Shown here: positions 19,540 through 28,626 of the stretch, piece by piece
Layout: every line of letters begins with the position of its first letter
Numbering within the stretch: the first letter of the stretch is position 1
Assembly: GCF_014650075.1 (NCBI RefSeq)
Contig: NZ_BMUG01000005.1
Span: 558,001 to 622,000 of the forward strand
DNA: 64,000 nucleotides
Direction of reading: 5' to 3'
DNA from: Streptomyces microflavus
GTDB taxonomy: Bacteria > Actinomycetota > Actinomycetes > Streptomycetales > Streptomycetaceae
Notes under the pieces: generated by a model
What the model was told of the DNA's origin: nothing
Databases searched by the model: none
The model's input: the letters and a program-made list of their open reading frames with translations, nothing else
Translations under genes and position numbers: made by a program

Positions 19540-20058
19540 TTGTCCGTACGAACAGTCGTCACCCGACCGATATCCCTTCTCCTGACGACCGCCACTGTGG
19601 CCGCGACGCTCACCGGCTGCGCGCTGCTGGATCTCGCCCAGGACTGCGAGGGGACCGATCCCCGAGTTCAGGAGTTGGCGGCACTCGACATCCTTGGGTC
19701 CCGGCCCGATGAGGCCACCGTCGCCAGGGGTTTCGAAAAGGTCGACGCCGGTTGCTGGGCGGACAGCGGCGAGGTCGCGGTGTACGCCGAGCGGACATAC
19801 GCCTTCTCCGGCACACGGGCCGAGGTGGCCGAGCATTACCGGACGGCAACGCAGCAGGACGGATGGAGGCGGGACTCCGAAACCGCGCCCGACGACCTGT
19901 GCTTCGTCAGAGAGAGAATGAGTCTGCGGATCGTCTTCCTCACCGCCGAACTTCTCAAGGAATACGGTCATGGGACCCGCCCCGACCTCACCACCGGTGC
20001 CAGTTACTGGATCCGCATCGACGCGAACGTGAACAGCGGTAGCGAGGCGGGCTGCTAG
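19540..20058 (+). CDS. Small secreted lipoprotein
   Basis: 172 residues with a lipoprotein signal: basic n-region, hydrophobic core and lipobox LTGC (Cys ~28). The mature part includes AEVAEHYRTATQQDGW, a pattern seen in small Streptomyces lipoproteins of unknown role. The start is TTG at 19540 with GGAG 6 bases upstream; no ATG precedes the signal sequence in frame. Confidence 0.75.
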   Translation: MSVRTVVTRPISLLLTTATVAATLTGCALLDLAQDCEGTDPRVQELAALDILGSRPDEATVARGFEKVDAGCWADSGEVAVYAERTYAFSGTRAEVAEHYRTATQQDGWRRDSETAPDDLCFVRERMSLRIVFLTAELLKEYGHGTRPDLTTGASYWIRIDANVNSGSEAGC

Positions 20059-20132
20059 CAGCCCCCTGGGCGAGCACCTGAGAAAGGACCGCTGTGAAGC
20101 TGGACGCTGCCCGCCGGCAGGAGGCTCGTGCC

Positions 20133-20172
20133 GAAAAGAAGCCCGCCCGCCCCGTGTTCGGGGCGGGCGGGC
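20133..20172 (-). terminator. Intrinsic terminator of the chitinase gene
   Basis: A perfect 13-bp G/C stem (20141-20153 with 20160-20172) around a 6-base loop, followed on the minus strand by a T-rich run (20133-20140). It sits 20 bases past the chitinase stop. A canonical Rho-independent terminator, unusual for Streptomyces in having the T tract. Confidence 0.88.
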
Positions 20173-20191
20173 TCGGTGGCCGTACCGGGGT

Positions 20192-22051
20192 CTACTTGAG
20201 ACCGTTGCTGATGGCGTTCACGAGTTCGCCGTTGGCGGTGTCGCCGTTGAACTCCCAGAAGAACGCGCCGCCCAGGCCCTGGCTCTTGGCCCAGGCCATC
20301 TTGGTGCCGACGGTCGCCGGGGTGTCATAGCTCCACCAGTCGTTGCCGCAGTGGGCGTACGCCGTGCCCCCGATCGTGCCGGTGGCCGGGCAGGTGGTCT
20401 TGAGGACCTTGTAGTACTGGTTGCCCGGCTCGACGCCGGCCGCCGGGCCGGTGGCGGTGCCGCCGGGGGCGGACTGGGTGACGCCGGTCCAGCCGCGGCC
20501 GTAGAAGCCGATGCCGAGCAGCAGCTTGGAGGCCGGGACGCCCTTGGCCTTCAGCTTGGCGATCGCGTCCGCCGAGTTGAAGCCCTGAGCGGGGATGCCG
20601 GGGTACGAGGTCAGCGGGGAGTGCGGGGCCGTCGGACCCTGCGCCGCCCAGCTGCCGAAGTAGTCGTACGTCATCACGTCGTACCAGTCGATGTACTGCG
20701 CGGCGCCGCCGTAGTCGGCCGCGTCGAGCTTCCCACCGGTGGAGCCGTCAGCGGTGATGGCCGCGGTGAGCAGGTTGTTGGCGCCGAACTTGGCACGCAT
20801 GGCCTGCATCATGTTCTTGATCGAGGCCGGGCCGCTGGTGTCGCAGGTCAGACCACAGGCGTTGGGGTACTCCCAGTCGAGGTCGATGCCGTCGAAGACG
20901 TCGGCCCAGCGCGGGTCCTCGACCAGGTCGTAGCAGGACTGCGCGAACGCGGTCGGGTTCTGGACGGCCTGGCCGAAGCCGCCGGACCAGGTCCAGCCGC
21001 CGAAGGACCACAGCACCTTGATGTGCGGGTACTGCGCCTTCAGCTTGCGCAGCTGGTTGAAGTGGCCGCGCAGCGGCTGGTCCCAGGTGTCGGCGACACC
21101 GTCGACGGAGTTGGCGGCGGTGTAGGACTTCTCGTAGTCCTCGTACGCGTCGCCGATGGTGCACTTGCCGTTCTGCACATTGCCGAAGGCGTAGTTGATG
21201 TGGGTGATCTTCGAGGCGGAGCCCGAGGCCACCAGGTTCTTCACCGTGTACGAACCCCAGTTGGTGAAGTAGCCCAGGTTGATCTTGCCGCCGCCGGGGT
21301 TCTCACCGCCGCCGCCGGTCGTGCGGACCGCCGTGGCGGCGGAGGCCGGGCCGGTCTGGTCGGCGGTGTCGCGGGCGACCACGGTGTAGCTGTAGTCGGT
21401 GCCGGCGGTCAGACCGGTGTTGGTGTAGGTGGTGCCGGTGACGGTGGCAACGGTGGCGCCGTCGCGCTTGACGTCGTAGTTCTTGACGCCCTTGTCGTCC
21501 GTGGCAGCAGCCCAGGACAGCTTCACCGAGGTGTTGGTGATGTCGCTCGCGGTGGGCTTGCCCGGGGCGGAGGGGGCGTTGTCACCGGGGTTGGTGGTGC
21601 CGCCGTCACAGGGGTTGCCGTTGAGCTTGCAGCCGGAGGGCGAGCCGGAACCGGAGCCGTTGAAGCCGAAGGAGACGGAGGCGCCGGGAGCCAGGGTGCC
21701 GTTCCAGCCGAGGTTCTTCGCCGTCCAGCGGTTCGCGGAGTTGGTGACGGTCGCGTCCCAGGCGGAGGTGACCTTGGTGTTCGCGGGGAAGTCCCACTCG
21801 ACGGTCCAGGAGGCGAGCGTGGTGGTGCCGGTGTTCTTCACCGTCCACTTGCCCTCGAAGCCGGAGCCCCAGTCGGACGCCTTGGCGTAGGTGGCGGTGG
21901 CCGAGGTCGCGGCCTCGGCGGGGGTGGCGAGGCCGACCATGGCGGCCAGGGGGAGGAGCAGCGCGGTGGCGCCGGCGAGGACCTTGGACCGCTTGTTCGG
22001 GATGATGCTCTGCCGCGATCTGGTTCGGCGCCATCGTGTTTCCGTGCTCAA
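20192..22051 (-). CDS. Secreted GH18 chitinase with CBM2 and FnIII domains
   Basis: 619 residues. A long signal peptide (RSKVLAGATALLLPLAAMVG, cleavage after PAEA) leads to a CBM2 (about 55-155), a linker, a fibronectin III domain (about 170-255) and a GH18 catalytic domain (about 270-619). The catalytic motif DGIDLDWEYP supplies the Glu proton donor, and SFGGWTWSGGF is the other GH18 signature. It should hydrolyse chitin outside the cell. The start is TTG 22051, with AGGGGAG 7 bases upstream; the frame is open 31 codons further but without a ribosome site. The DasR-type promoter and the terminator at 20133-20172 show a monocistronic unit. Confidence 0.95.
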   Translation of the reverse strand: MSTETRWRRTRSRQSIIPNKRSKVLAGATALLLPLAAMVGLATPAEAATSATATYAKASDWGSGFEGKWTVKNTGTTTLASWTVEWDFPANTKVTSAWDATVTNSANRWTAKNLGWNGTLAPGASVSFGFNGSGSGSPSGCKLNGNPCDGGTTNPGDNAPSAPGKPTASDITNTSVKLSWAAATDDKGVKNYDVKRDGATVATVTGTTYTNTGLTAGTDYSYTVVARDTADQTGPASAATAVRTTGGGGENPGGGKINLGYFTNWGSYTVKNLVASGSASKITHINYAFGNVQNGKCTIGDAYEDYEKSYTAANSVDGVADTWDQPLRGHFNQLRKLKAQYPHIKVLWSFGGWTWSGGFGQAVQNPTAFAQSCYDLVEDPRWADVFDGIDLDWEYPNACGLTCDTSGPASIKNMMQAMRAKFGANNLLTAAITADGSTGGKLDAADYGGAAQYIDWYDVMTYDYFGSWAAQGPTAPHSPLTSYPGIPAQGFNSADAIAKLKAKGVPASKLLLGIGFYGRGWTGVTQSAPGGTATGPAAGVEPGNQYYKVLKTTCPATGTIGGTAYAHCGNDWWSYDTPATVGTKMAWAKSQGLGGAFFWEFNGDTANGELVNAISNGLK

Positions 22052-22162
22052 GGATGCTCCCCTGGTGAGGTTCGGAGGACAGGGGTGGGTCCCTGGCCTG
22101 TCAACCCTGCGTCGCCCAGAGTGCCGGGTGTCTCTTCTCGGCACTCCCGCAGTGTGTCCGTG

Positions 22163-22204
22163 ACACTAGGAAGGCCTAGACCAATCGTCAAGAGGTCTGG
22201 ACCA
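22163..22204 (-). promoter_or_regulatory. Chitinase promoter with DasR-type direct repeats
   Basis: On the minus strand: -35 TTGACG (22186-22191), 17-base spacer, -10 TAGTGT (22163-22168). Two 12-bp direct repeats, TGGTCCAGACCT (22193-22204) and TGGTCTAGGCCT (22172-22183), flank the -35 box. This is the classic Streptomyces chitinase promoter arrangement, bound by the GlcNAc-responsive repressor DasR. The position relative to the boxes fits repression by blocking polymerase. Confidence 0.88.
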
Positions 22205-22331
22205 AGAGGTCGTTGGGAGTTGAGACTGAGGCGGTCAGGCGCAGAGCGGAGCGGCGGTTGGGGCGGTCGCGCGCACCCCGAGCGACGCAGTTGCACATGC
22301 ACATGGACATGCGCCTGCACTTGTACGACAT
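22188..22331 (-). CDS. Possible Cys-rich 47-aa leader-like ORF
   Basis: A minus-strand ORF starting MSYKCRRMSMCMCNC, with four Cys and four Met in the first 15 codons; it ends at the chitinase -35 region. No good ribosome site (GGAG is about 16 bases upstream). It could be a chance product of a repeated GCACAT hexamer. Function unknown. Confidence 0.18.
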   Translation of the reverse strand: MSYKCRRMSMCMCNCVARGARDRPNRRSALRLTASVSTPNDLLVQTS

Positions 22332-22451
22332 CGAGACCGCGGCTCCGTACCGCCCGGGCGGCAGGGGTGTACACGAAAGCGGCCGGTCAGATCGGTGCAG
22401 GTCGGTGCGCGCAGGATCCATCGGGGTCGTCCGATGGGGGAGACTGGGCCC

Positions 22452-23711
22452 ATGAGAGACATCGTTTTCACGCGCCGGAGCGGCTGGATCCCTAACGTGA
22501 TCCGCGAGGACGGTGAGCTGAAACTGATGCTCGGTGCCGGGGCCGACGCCAACCATGATCCTCGCACGTTCACGTTCCCGATCGGGGAAGCCCATCTGGC
22601 GGTGATCCAGGAGGACCTGGCGAGACACCTGCTGTTGTGGAGTGCGGTCCTTCCGCTGTGCGACGCCGCCGGAACCAAGGGCAGCCTCGACGAGAACGCT
22701 GCCGTCGCGCTCCTGGACCCGATCCTCCTCTCCGCGCCCGTGGACGTCGACGCGTTCTTCCGAAGCATCCGGTGGGACCGGGGCCGGCTCATCGCCCATG
22801 GGGCTGACATCCATCTGCTCGAGCGCGGCCAGGTCTGCGCGGCGATGCGCGCGGCGACGGAGACGTCCAACGGGAAACGAGCTCAGGAGTACCACGCGAA
22901 CCGCCGTCGCGCCGAGCGCGGAACGGTACTCGGTCCGCTCGACGCCGCGGTTCTGAAGTACACGGGGCAGTACCTGCACGGGGCGACGGTTCCGAGGCGG
23001 ATGCCCGATGCTGTCGAGCCGGTGCTGCTGCCCGAGGTCATGCGTGTGATCGCCGCCGCGGAGCAGGCGTGCGCCGGGATGCGGATCAGCCGCGATCCGC
23101 GACGGGGAAAGCGCGCCACGGACAAGCGCGACTGGGATCTGATGGCGACGGCGGTCGACGCGGCCGTGCGCCGTGCGCACCCCGGGCTCGTCGATGACGC
23201 GGTACGTACCGTGAGCTTCCTGATGTGCTCGGAGGCGGCGGAGCGCTTCAGGAGCACGCCCATGGAGGATGACGAGGCGGCCGCCGCCGACCGCGCCGGC
23301 GCCGGCGGGAGTACGAGGAAGACAGCCCTGTCCTTCACCGACGACAAGGGCGTCGAGAAGAAGTGGGTCAAGGGCGGTCCCCGCACTGCCACCGCGGAGT
23401 TCTGGGAGTTCGTCGCCGATCGCTCCGCCGGGGACAACGAAGTGTTCACCATCGAGGACGAGGAGATGGGCGAGGGGATCCAGCTCCACTTCTACGCGGA
23501 CTCCATCGCCCGGGTCACGACGGTGCGTGAGGGTGAAGGCGGGTCGGAGCCGGAGTACCGGGTCGAGTACAGCCTGGTCGACGGGATCGGCGGGTACCGG
23601 AAGCTGGTGAGCGCCTTCGTCCTCGGCGGCTGCGCCGCCCTCGGACAGCACGGCCCCTGGATATCGGACGCCGCCGAGTTCGAGCGCGCGCGTCGGGCTC
23701 GAGGACGATGA
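22452..23711 (+). CDS. DUF6357-like hypothetical protein
   Basis: 419 residues, soluble, beginning MRDIVFTRRSGWIPNVIRED; I recall this start in a Streptomyces family annotated DUF6357 but know no function. Later segments include DDKGVEKKWVKGGPRTATAE and an acidic beta-rich stretch EVFTIEDEEMGEGIQLHF. ATG 22452 is chosen over in-frame starts 19 codons upstream because those residues are Arg/Gly-rich and unlike the family start; GGGGGAG lies about 12 bases upstream. Divergent from the chitinase and convergent with the ABC gene. Confidence 0.8.
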   Translation: MRDIVFTRRSGWIPNVIREDGELKLMLGAGADANHDPRTFTFPIGEAHLAVIQEDLARHLLLWSAVLPLCDAAGTKGSLDENAAVALLDPILLSAPVDVDAFFRSIRWDRGRLIAHGADIHLLERGQVCAAMRAATETSNGKRAQEYHANRRRAERGTVLGPLDAAVLKYTGQYLHGATVPRRMPDAVEPVLLPEVMRVIAAAEQACAGMRISRDPRRGKRATDKRDWDLMATAVDAAVRRAHPGLVDDAVRTVSFLMCSEAAERFRSTPMEDDEAAAADRAGAGGSTRKTALSFTDDKGVEKKWVKGGPRTATAEFWEFVADRSAGDNEVFTIEDEEMGEGIQLHFYADSIARVTTVREGEGGSEPEYRVEYSLVDGIGGYRKLVSAFVLGGCAALGQHGPWISDAAEFERARRARGR

Positions 23712-23813
23712 CGACGCTGCGGTCGGCGACAGTGGCATCGAAACAAGTGAAGTCGTGGTGGGCCGCGCAGTGAAACGGCCTTCCGGGCAGGTGAGCTCGG
23801 CCCGGTGTCCGGC

Positions 23814-25823
23814 TCAAGAGGCCGCAGTCCCCTCCGTCGGGACGCCGGTGCCGTTGGGGCGGGTCTGGCCCGGCACCGACGGAGTACGGAACTGGCGGGC
23901 CTGCAGCTCGTACGCGTCCCGGAACGCACCGGCCCCGGTCGCCGGGTCCATGAGCTCTGCGAAGGTGCCGTGCTCGACGACCCGGCCTTCGTCGAGGACG
24001 TAGATGCAGTCGGCGTCCCGGACGCTGTGCAGGCGGTGGGTGATCAGGACGGTGGTCTGCCCGGCTTCGGACAGCCGGTGGATCTGGTCGAAGACCCGCT
24101 GTTCGGCGGCCGGGTCAAGGGCGCTGGTCGGCTCGTCGACGATCAGCACCTGACCCTGGCGGTGCCGCGCGCGGGCCAGACCCACTTTCTGCCACTGCCC
24201 GCCGGAGATCTCCTGCCCGCCCTTGTATCCGCGCGCGAGCAGCGTGTCCAGGCCCCGGGGCAGGCCCTTGACGACCTCGTCGGCACCGGCGTAGACGGCG
24301 GCCGGTCCGATGGCCGCGTCGTCCATCGGCGCGGCGGGTCGTCCGGCCCCGATGTTCACCCGGGCGGTGAAGGGCCACCGGTAGAAGTCCTGGGCGACCA
24401 TCGCCACGCGGTCGAAGACCTGGGCGCGATCGGCCTCGGCTGTGCCCACCCCGCCCCACAGAATTTGGCCGCTGTCCGGGAGGCGCAGCCCGCACAACAG
24501 CTTGACCAGGGTCGACTTGCCCGAACCGTTGCGACCCACCAGGGCCACCGTCCGCCCGCGCGGGATGACCAGATCCACCTCGTGCAGCGAGGGGACTTCG
24601 GCGCCCGGATAGGTGAAGGTGACCTTCTCGAAGCGGATCTCCTCCACCGTCTCCGGAAGGTCCCGCCCGCCTGTCGGGATGGCGCGCCGTGCCGCCTCGT
24701 CGCACAGGGTCTCCAGGTCGGCGACGAACAAGGCCTCGCCCTGGACGTCGGTGACGCGCACCACGAGATCGGTGATGCTTGCCGAACCCGTACGGATCGC
24801 CAGCACCGCCGTACCCGCAACCGCGAGCGCCATCTGTCCCTGCCACAGCAGCAGCCCCAGCACTCCGTACGTCGTGAGCGTCGCCAGCCCGGCGGCGGCG
24901 TCGGCGCCGAGGGTGATACGTACCCCGATCCTCGCCAGCCGGGTCTGCTCCCGCTCGCTGGTCTGAGCCATACCCCGGAAGTGCTTCAGCAGGAACGGCC
25001 CGACGTCGTGGACACGGACCTCACCGGCGGCCTGCTGGTCGATCAGCAGGCGGCTGATCAGCTGCGAGGCGCGCACATGCTGCACGAACCGGTGCCAGCT
25101 CACATACCGGTGCCGCGCCATCGACAGTGCGCTCCATGCCCGGGGCGCCGCCATCGCGGCCAACAGCGGCAGCAACGCCCAGTGCAGCACGGCCAGCACA
25201 CCACCGGCGGCGACCAGCGAAATCGCGGCGGTGACCACCGCCGCGCAGTACACCAGCATTCGCCGGGCCGAGTCCGCACCGTACTGCGCGGAGTCCATCA
25301 GCCGGTGGAAGGCGTCGTCCTCGACCGCCTCCATCTCCACCCGCGCCACCAGAGCGAGGTACCGCTCGGTCGCCACCCTCTGAGTCTTCGGCTCCAGGAT
25401 CCCGGTGGCCGCGGCCGACACCGAGGCCAGCACCGCTCCGACCACTGCGAGCAGCCCCACCACGACCATCGACGGCAGGGCCGAGCGCAGCCGCTCCTCG
25501 ATGGCCCCAGGGGCGAGGAGCTCGATGAGCAAGGCGTTCACCGTCACCAGGGAAGCCGCCTGCCCGAGACCGCGCCCGACCTCGCTGGCCGCGACCGTGT
25601 ACAGCGCCCGCCGGTCGGCCTGGTGCGCGAGCCGGATGGCGACTGCGACCTGCCGGGGCAGGGAAAGGGCCATCGTCTTCAGGCTGAGCTTCAGCCAGGA
25701 GTCGTGATGCTGGCTCCACCCCGTGTCGTAGGCCAACTCGCCGCCGAACAGCAGGGTCTCGGAGGCAGAGACGTGGGAATCGTGGGAATCGGACGGTGTG
25801 CCATCCACGGGGGAGTCGCTCAT
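23814..25823 (-). CDS. ABC exporter, fused permease-ATPase
   Basis: 669 residues. About 70 N-terminal residues, a multi-helix exporter domain (about 75-385) and an ATP-binding domain (about 400-640): Walker A GRNGSGKST, signature ISGGQWQKVGLARA, Walker B VLIVDEPTSALD, switch His in LITHRLHS. It resembles the peptide-type exporters found beside lanthipeptide genes in Streptomyces (the LLFGGELAYDTGW and DSAQYGADSARRM stretches), but no lanthipeptide synthetase is nearby. The start ATG overlaps the stop of a short upstream ORF (ATGA), and GGAG is 6 bases upstream. Confidence 0.9.
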   Translation of the reverse strand: MSDSPVDGTPSDSHDSHVSASETLLFGGELAYDTGWSQHHDSWLKLSLKTMALSLPRQVAVAIRLAHQADRRALYTVAASEVGRGLGQAASLVTVNALLIELLAPGAIEERLRSALPSMVVVGLLAVVGAVLASVSAAATGILEPKTQRVATERYLALVARVEMEAVEDDAFHRLMDSAQYGADSARRMLVYCAAVVTAAISLVAAGGVLAVLHWALLPLLAAMAAPRAWSALSMARHRYVSWHRFVQHVRASQLISRLLIDQQAAGEVRVHDVGPFLLKHFRGMAQTSEREQTRLARIGVRITLGADAAAGLATLTTYGVLGLLLWQGQMALAVAGTAVLAIRTGSASITDLVVRVTDVQGEALFVADLETLCDEAARRAIPTGGRDLPETVEEIRFEKVTFTYPGAEVPSLHEVDLVIPRGRTVALVGRNGSGKSTLVKLLCGLRLPDSGQILWGGVGTAEADRAQVFDRVAMVAQDFYRWPFTARVNIGAGRPAAPMDDAAIGPAAVYAGADEVVKGLPRGLDTLLARGYKGGQEISGGQWQKVGLARARHRQGQVLIVDEPTSALDPAAEQRVFDQIHRLSEAGQTTVLITHRLHSVRDADCIYVLDEGRVVEHGTFAELMDPATGAGAFRDAYELQARQFRTPSVPGQTRPNGTGVPTEGTAAS

Positions 25824-25981
25824 GAGAGCTCCACCCCCGGGCCGAGCCGCACGGCGGCCGGACCGGTCTGCATCCGCCCATCGGCCCGTCGGCCGGTGGA
25901 CAGGACGAGAGTGTCCATGCTCGGCAGAGGTGCCGCCAGGGAGGTGAAGCAGAGCAGGGTGCGACGACCTTTATGGCGCAC
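25820..25981 (-). CDS. Short ORF coupled to the ABC exporter
   Basis: A 53-residue ORF from GTG 25981 to a TGA that overlaps the exporter's ATG. It begins MRHKGRRTLLCFTSLAAPLP and ends VRLGPGVELS. Third-position G/C is high throughout. I do not recognise it; it could be a precursor-like peptide, the tail of a deleted gene, or chance. A weak CCAGG lies 6 bases before the GTG. Confidence 0.3.
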   Translation of the reverse strand: MRHKGRRTLLCFTSLAAPLPSMDTLVLSTGRRADGRMQTGPAAVRLGPGVELS

Positions 25982-26514
25982 GTAAGCCTGGCCCCCGCTC
26001 GGCCGGCCTCCTTGCCGCGTCGATGTGTCCTTCGTGCTCGGGCAGTTGCCGCGGCGTGAGCCGGTATGCCTCAACGTCGCTCCTTCCGGACGGTGGAGGA
26101 ATACCGTGTTCAACGAGCCCACCGGCTCCACGGCAGCGCACTTTTCGGCCGAATCTCGAACCCTTGTTCTGTGCGGATGCCGGTTGCTGCGTGATGCAAC
26201 GACCGTTGCCGCACAACACCGTCCGCCGGGCGGGTACTTGGCCGAAACGCCGTCGGTCGTATCCTGCAGCCGCACGTCGCCCTCCACGCCAGGGGAGCCT
26301 GCGGGGCGTTCCGGGCTGCCACGACGCCGTCCCTGGCGAGCAGGGGCTGATCTTCTCGCCGGCGAGGTAGGCAGTATCGAGAATGCCGGGCACTTACGAC
26401 GCCGACGAGCGCGAGCCGGTGCTACGTACGAGCGCCTGCGGCCCGGCTTCGGCGGCCGAAGAGCCGGCCGGGGCCGCGGTGGTCACATGATCCGCCGGGC
26501 AGTGTCCGGTGCGC
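25982..26514. other. Intergenic, no gene seen
   Basis: About 530 bases. Open frames exist on both strands but none has family resemblance, a ribosome site or consistent codon bias. The sequence is less GC-biased at third positions than its neighbours. Confidence 0.45.
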
Positions 26515-26949
26515 TCAGGCTGCCGCGGTGAGCTGCGCACGGCCGAACAGCAGGGCGTAACCGGTCGGGAGGCCGTCGATGATGCGGGCGACGAGGGCCG
26601 GGTCCATCAGTGCGCCGACCGCGGCCAGCACCGTGCCGGCGTCCCACCGGGCGGTGGCAGCTGTGCCGCCGGTCCGTGCGGCCAGGGCGTCCACGAAGCC
26701 GGCAGCGGGGACGGGGGCGCCGCCGGGGGCCGCGCGGGTGAACTCGTGGGCGGCTTCTCGGGGGAGCGCGGCGGCGAACGCGACCCGCTCTTCGCCGGTG
26801 ATCTGCGCCCCGAGTCCAACCAGAACGGCGCTCAGGGCCTCTTCGGCGCGTTCCCGGGTCGGGTAGGCGCCCTCGTACCTGATCTTCTCCAGGAGCCCGG
26901 TGAACGTCATGGCCTTCGGGGCGGCGATGGTCCGAAGCTCAGGAATCAT
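26515..26949 (-). CDS. DUF2267-family protein
   Basis: About 144 residues from ATG 26949 (MIPELRTIAAPKAMTFTG); ATG 26910 (MTFTGLLEKIRYEGAYPTRE) is the alternative and fits the usual family start. The EGAYPTRERAEEALSAVL segment and LGAQITGEERVAFAAALP are the DUF2267 signature. Function unknown in the family. Neither start has a strong ribosome site. Confidence 0.78.
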   Translation of the reverse strand: MIPELRTIAAPKAMTFTGLLEKIRYEGAYPTRERAEEALSAVLVGLGAQITGEERVAFAAALPREAAHEFTRAAPGGAPVPAAGFVDALAARTGGTAATARWDAGTVLAAVGALMDPALVARIIDGLPTGYALLFGRAQLTAAA

Positions 26950-27154
26950 GGAGGCGGCGGCCCTTCTCGTCGTACTGCGGCGATGGTTTCCGCTTGCTTG
27001 TGCTCCAAGAACGCAGCCATACACCTCTTCTCCCGGACTATCGCCGGTTCGGGGCGAATGCCGGTGGGATGACCGCGAGGGACAGCTTGACCCCCACGGC
27101 GCGGAGGCGATTCCTGGGACCTCCGCCGCAGCCGACCACCCGACGACAGCCGCC

Positions 27155-27877
27155 TTATCGGAGAATCTGTACGGCGAACTCGTTGCCGTCGGGGTCGAGC
27201 ATCATCGCCCGGCTGGCGTTGCCGTACCCGGTGTCGGTGCACCTCGCGCCGAGCGAGATGAGGCGGTCCACCTCGGCCTTCCAGTCGGCGCCGGCGGGCA
27301 GCGCCAGCTCGAAGCACAGCCTGTTCGTGCCGATCTTGGGTGCCACCGGAGGACCACCCCACGTGATCTTCGTGCCGCCGTCCGGTGACTGGATCGCGGT
27401 CTCCTGGTCCTGGTCCCAGACCAGCGGCCACCGGAGCACCTCGCTCCAGAAGTAGCCGACCTCCTGGGTACCGTCGCAGGCCAGTGCTCCGATGAAGCCG
27501 GTCCCGGCGAGGAACTTGTTCCCCGCCTCGATGACGCAGAATTCGTTGCCGTCCGGATCGGCGAGCACCACATGCCCCTCTTCCGGAAGCTGTCCCACGT
27601 CGATGTGTTTCCCGCCGAGCTCCAGCGCCCTGGCCACGGTCTGCTGCTGATGCTCCGCGGAGGTGCTCGTCAGGTCGAAGTGAGCCCGGTTCTGGCCGAT
27701 CTTCGGCTCTTGGCTCGGCAGGAAACGTATGCGGAACCCGGCGGTGACAGGGGGCACGATCGCGATGCCGTCGCTGGGATCGTCGGTCAACTCCCAGTCC
27801 AGGAGCCCGGACCAGAACCGCGCCAGGACCGATGGCCGGGTCGCACGGAAGCAGATCGCGATTAGTCGACTTGTCAT
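27155..27877 (-). CDS. VOC/glyoxalase-superfamily protein (two-domain)
   Basis: 240 residues with two tandem VOC halves, each ending in the family's hallmark: HVVLADPDGNEFCVIE and RAMMLDPDGNEFAVQIL. Typical of glyoxalase-like or bleomycin-resistance-like proteins. Expected metal ligands include H of RAHFDL and E of the NEF motifs; the substrate is unknown. ATG 27877 (MTSRLIAICFRATRP) is chosen; an ATG four codons earlier abuts its GGAG. Confidence 0.88.
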   Translation of the reverse strand: MTSRLIAICFRATRPSVLARFWSGLLDWELTDDPSDGIAIVPPVTAGFRIRFLPSQEPKIGQNRAHFDLTSTSAEHQQQTVARALELGGKHIDVGQLPEEGHVVLADPDGNEFCVIEAGNKFLAGTGFIGALACDGTQEVGYFWSEVLRWPLVWDQDQETAIQSPDGGTKITWGGPPVAPKIGTNRLCFELALPAGADWKAEVDRLISLGARCTDTGYGNASRAMMLDPDGNEFAVQILR

Positions 27878-28185
27878 ACCCCGTTGCATCTCCGATCCGC
27901 TGACGGTCCATACGGCGCCTGATCTTCCGCGCGGGCGCAGCCTAGGGCTGCTGTGCAGCACCCGCATCCGAGTTTTCCGTCACGGGGGAGCCCGGGGCCC
28001 ATCCAGAACAGCGGTGACAGCGCCCTCCGTCCGAGGCGGAGGGTCTCTGCCCACCAGGGAGTTGCGCCGCGCTATGGAGGGAGCGGGGCGGCCCGTGCAC
28101 ATGTACGACCTGGACGTCCCGTGGGGCGAGGACGAAGGCTACGCCCTGCCAGGCATGCGCGCGCCGGGCTTCCGGCCGACCCGAG

Positions 28186-28626
28186 TCAGCGGCGGCCGGT
28201 GGCAAGGATGACGAGGAACTGGCCGCCGCCCGGCTCGATGTCGACGGTCACCGGCAGCCCCGGCACCAGTCGGGAGAACCGGTCCACCAGCCACTTCGCC
28301 GCTTCTTGGGCATCCTGCCTCGTCGGGCAGCGGCCCACCATCTCACGGCCCCCCTTGCGCTCCAGTCGGGCGGCGACAGCGATCAGCGGCGCGGGTTCGA
28401 CCACGTACGGGCGGTCCGGCCAGGCGATGACCGCCTTGACCGCACCCTTGCGGGTGTTGCACCCGCGGTGCGCGAGCCGCTCGGCGACCTTGGCCTTTCG
28501 GTCGGCGGTCCGGCTGTCCACGCTTGGCCCCTGCGGGTCGTTCACCGACTTGTCGGGGTCGACCGGTTCGTCGCACACCCAGCATCGCCAGCCATCGCGC
28601 TCGGCCACATCATTGAGAAGGCTCAT
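28186..28626 (-). CDS. HNH-like zinc-binding protein lacking the catalytic His
   Basis: 146 residues. WRCWVCDEPVDP and LAHRGCNTRKGA are the two halves of an HNH zinc-finger nuclease fold (CxxC and HxxC). The usual VDH catalytic His between them reads VDS (GPSVDSRTADRK), and the spacer is shortened. The C-terminal ~60 residues (PLIAVAARLERKGGREMV to the end) are a separate alpha/beta piece I do not recognise. Probably a non-catalytic derivative. Confidence 0.7.
   Translation of the reverse strand: MSLLNDVAERDGWRCWVCDEPVDPDKSVNDPQGPSVDSRTADRKAKVAERLAHRGCNTRKGAVKAVIAWPDRPYVVEPAPLIAVAARLERKGGREMVGRCPTRQDAQEAAKWLVDRFSRLVPGLPVTVDIEPGGGQFLVILATGRR

Noticed and set aside
20351..22495. Plus-strand frame of 714 codons over the chitinase
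   Set aside because: Gly/Val/Arg-rich antisense of a clear GH18 gene.
23814..25981. Lanthipeptide biosynthetic locus
   Set aside because: Only an exporter and a short unrecognised ORF are present; no LanC/LanKC-type enzyme or Ser/Thr/Cys-rich precursor core.
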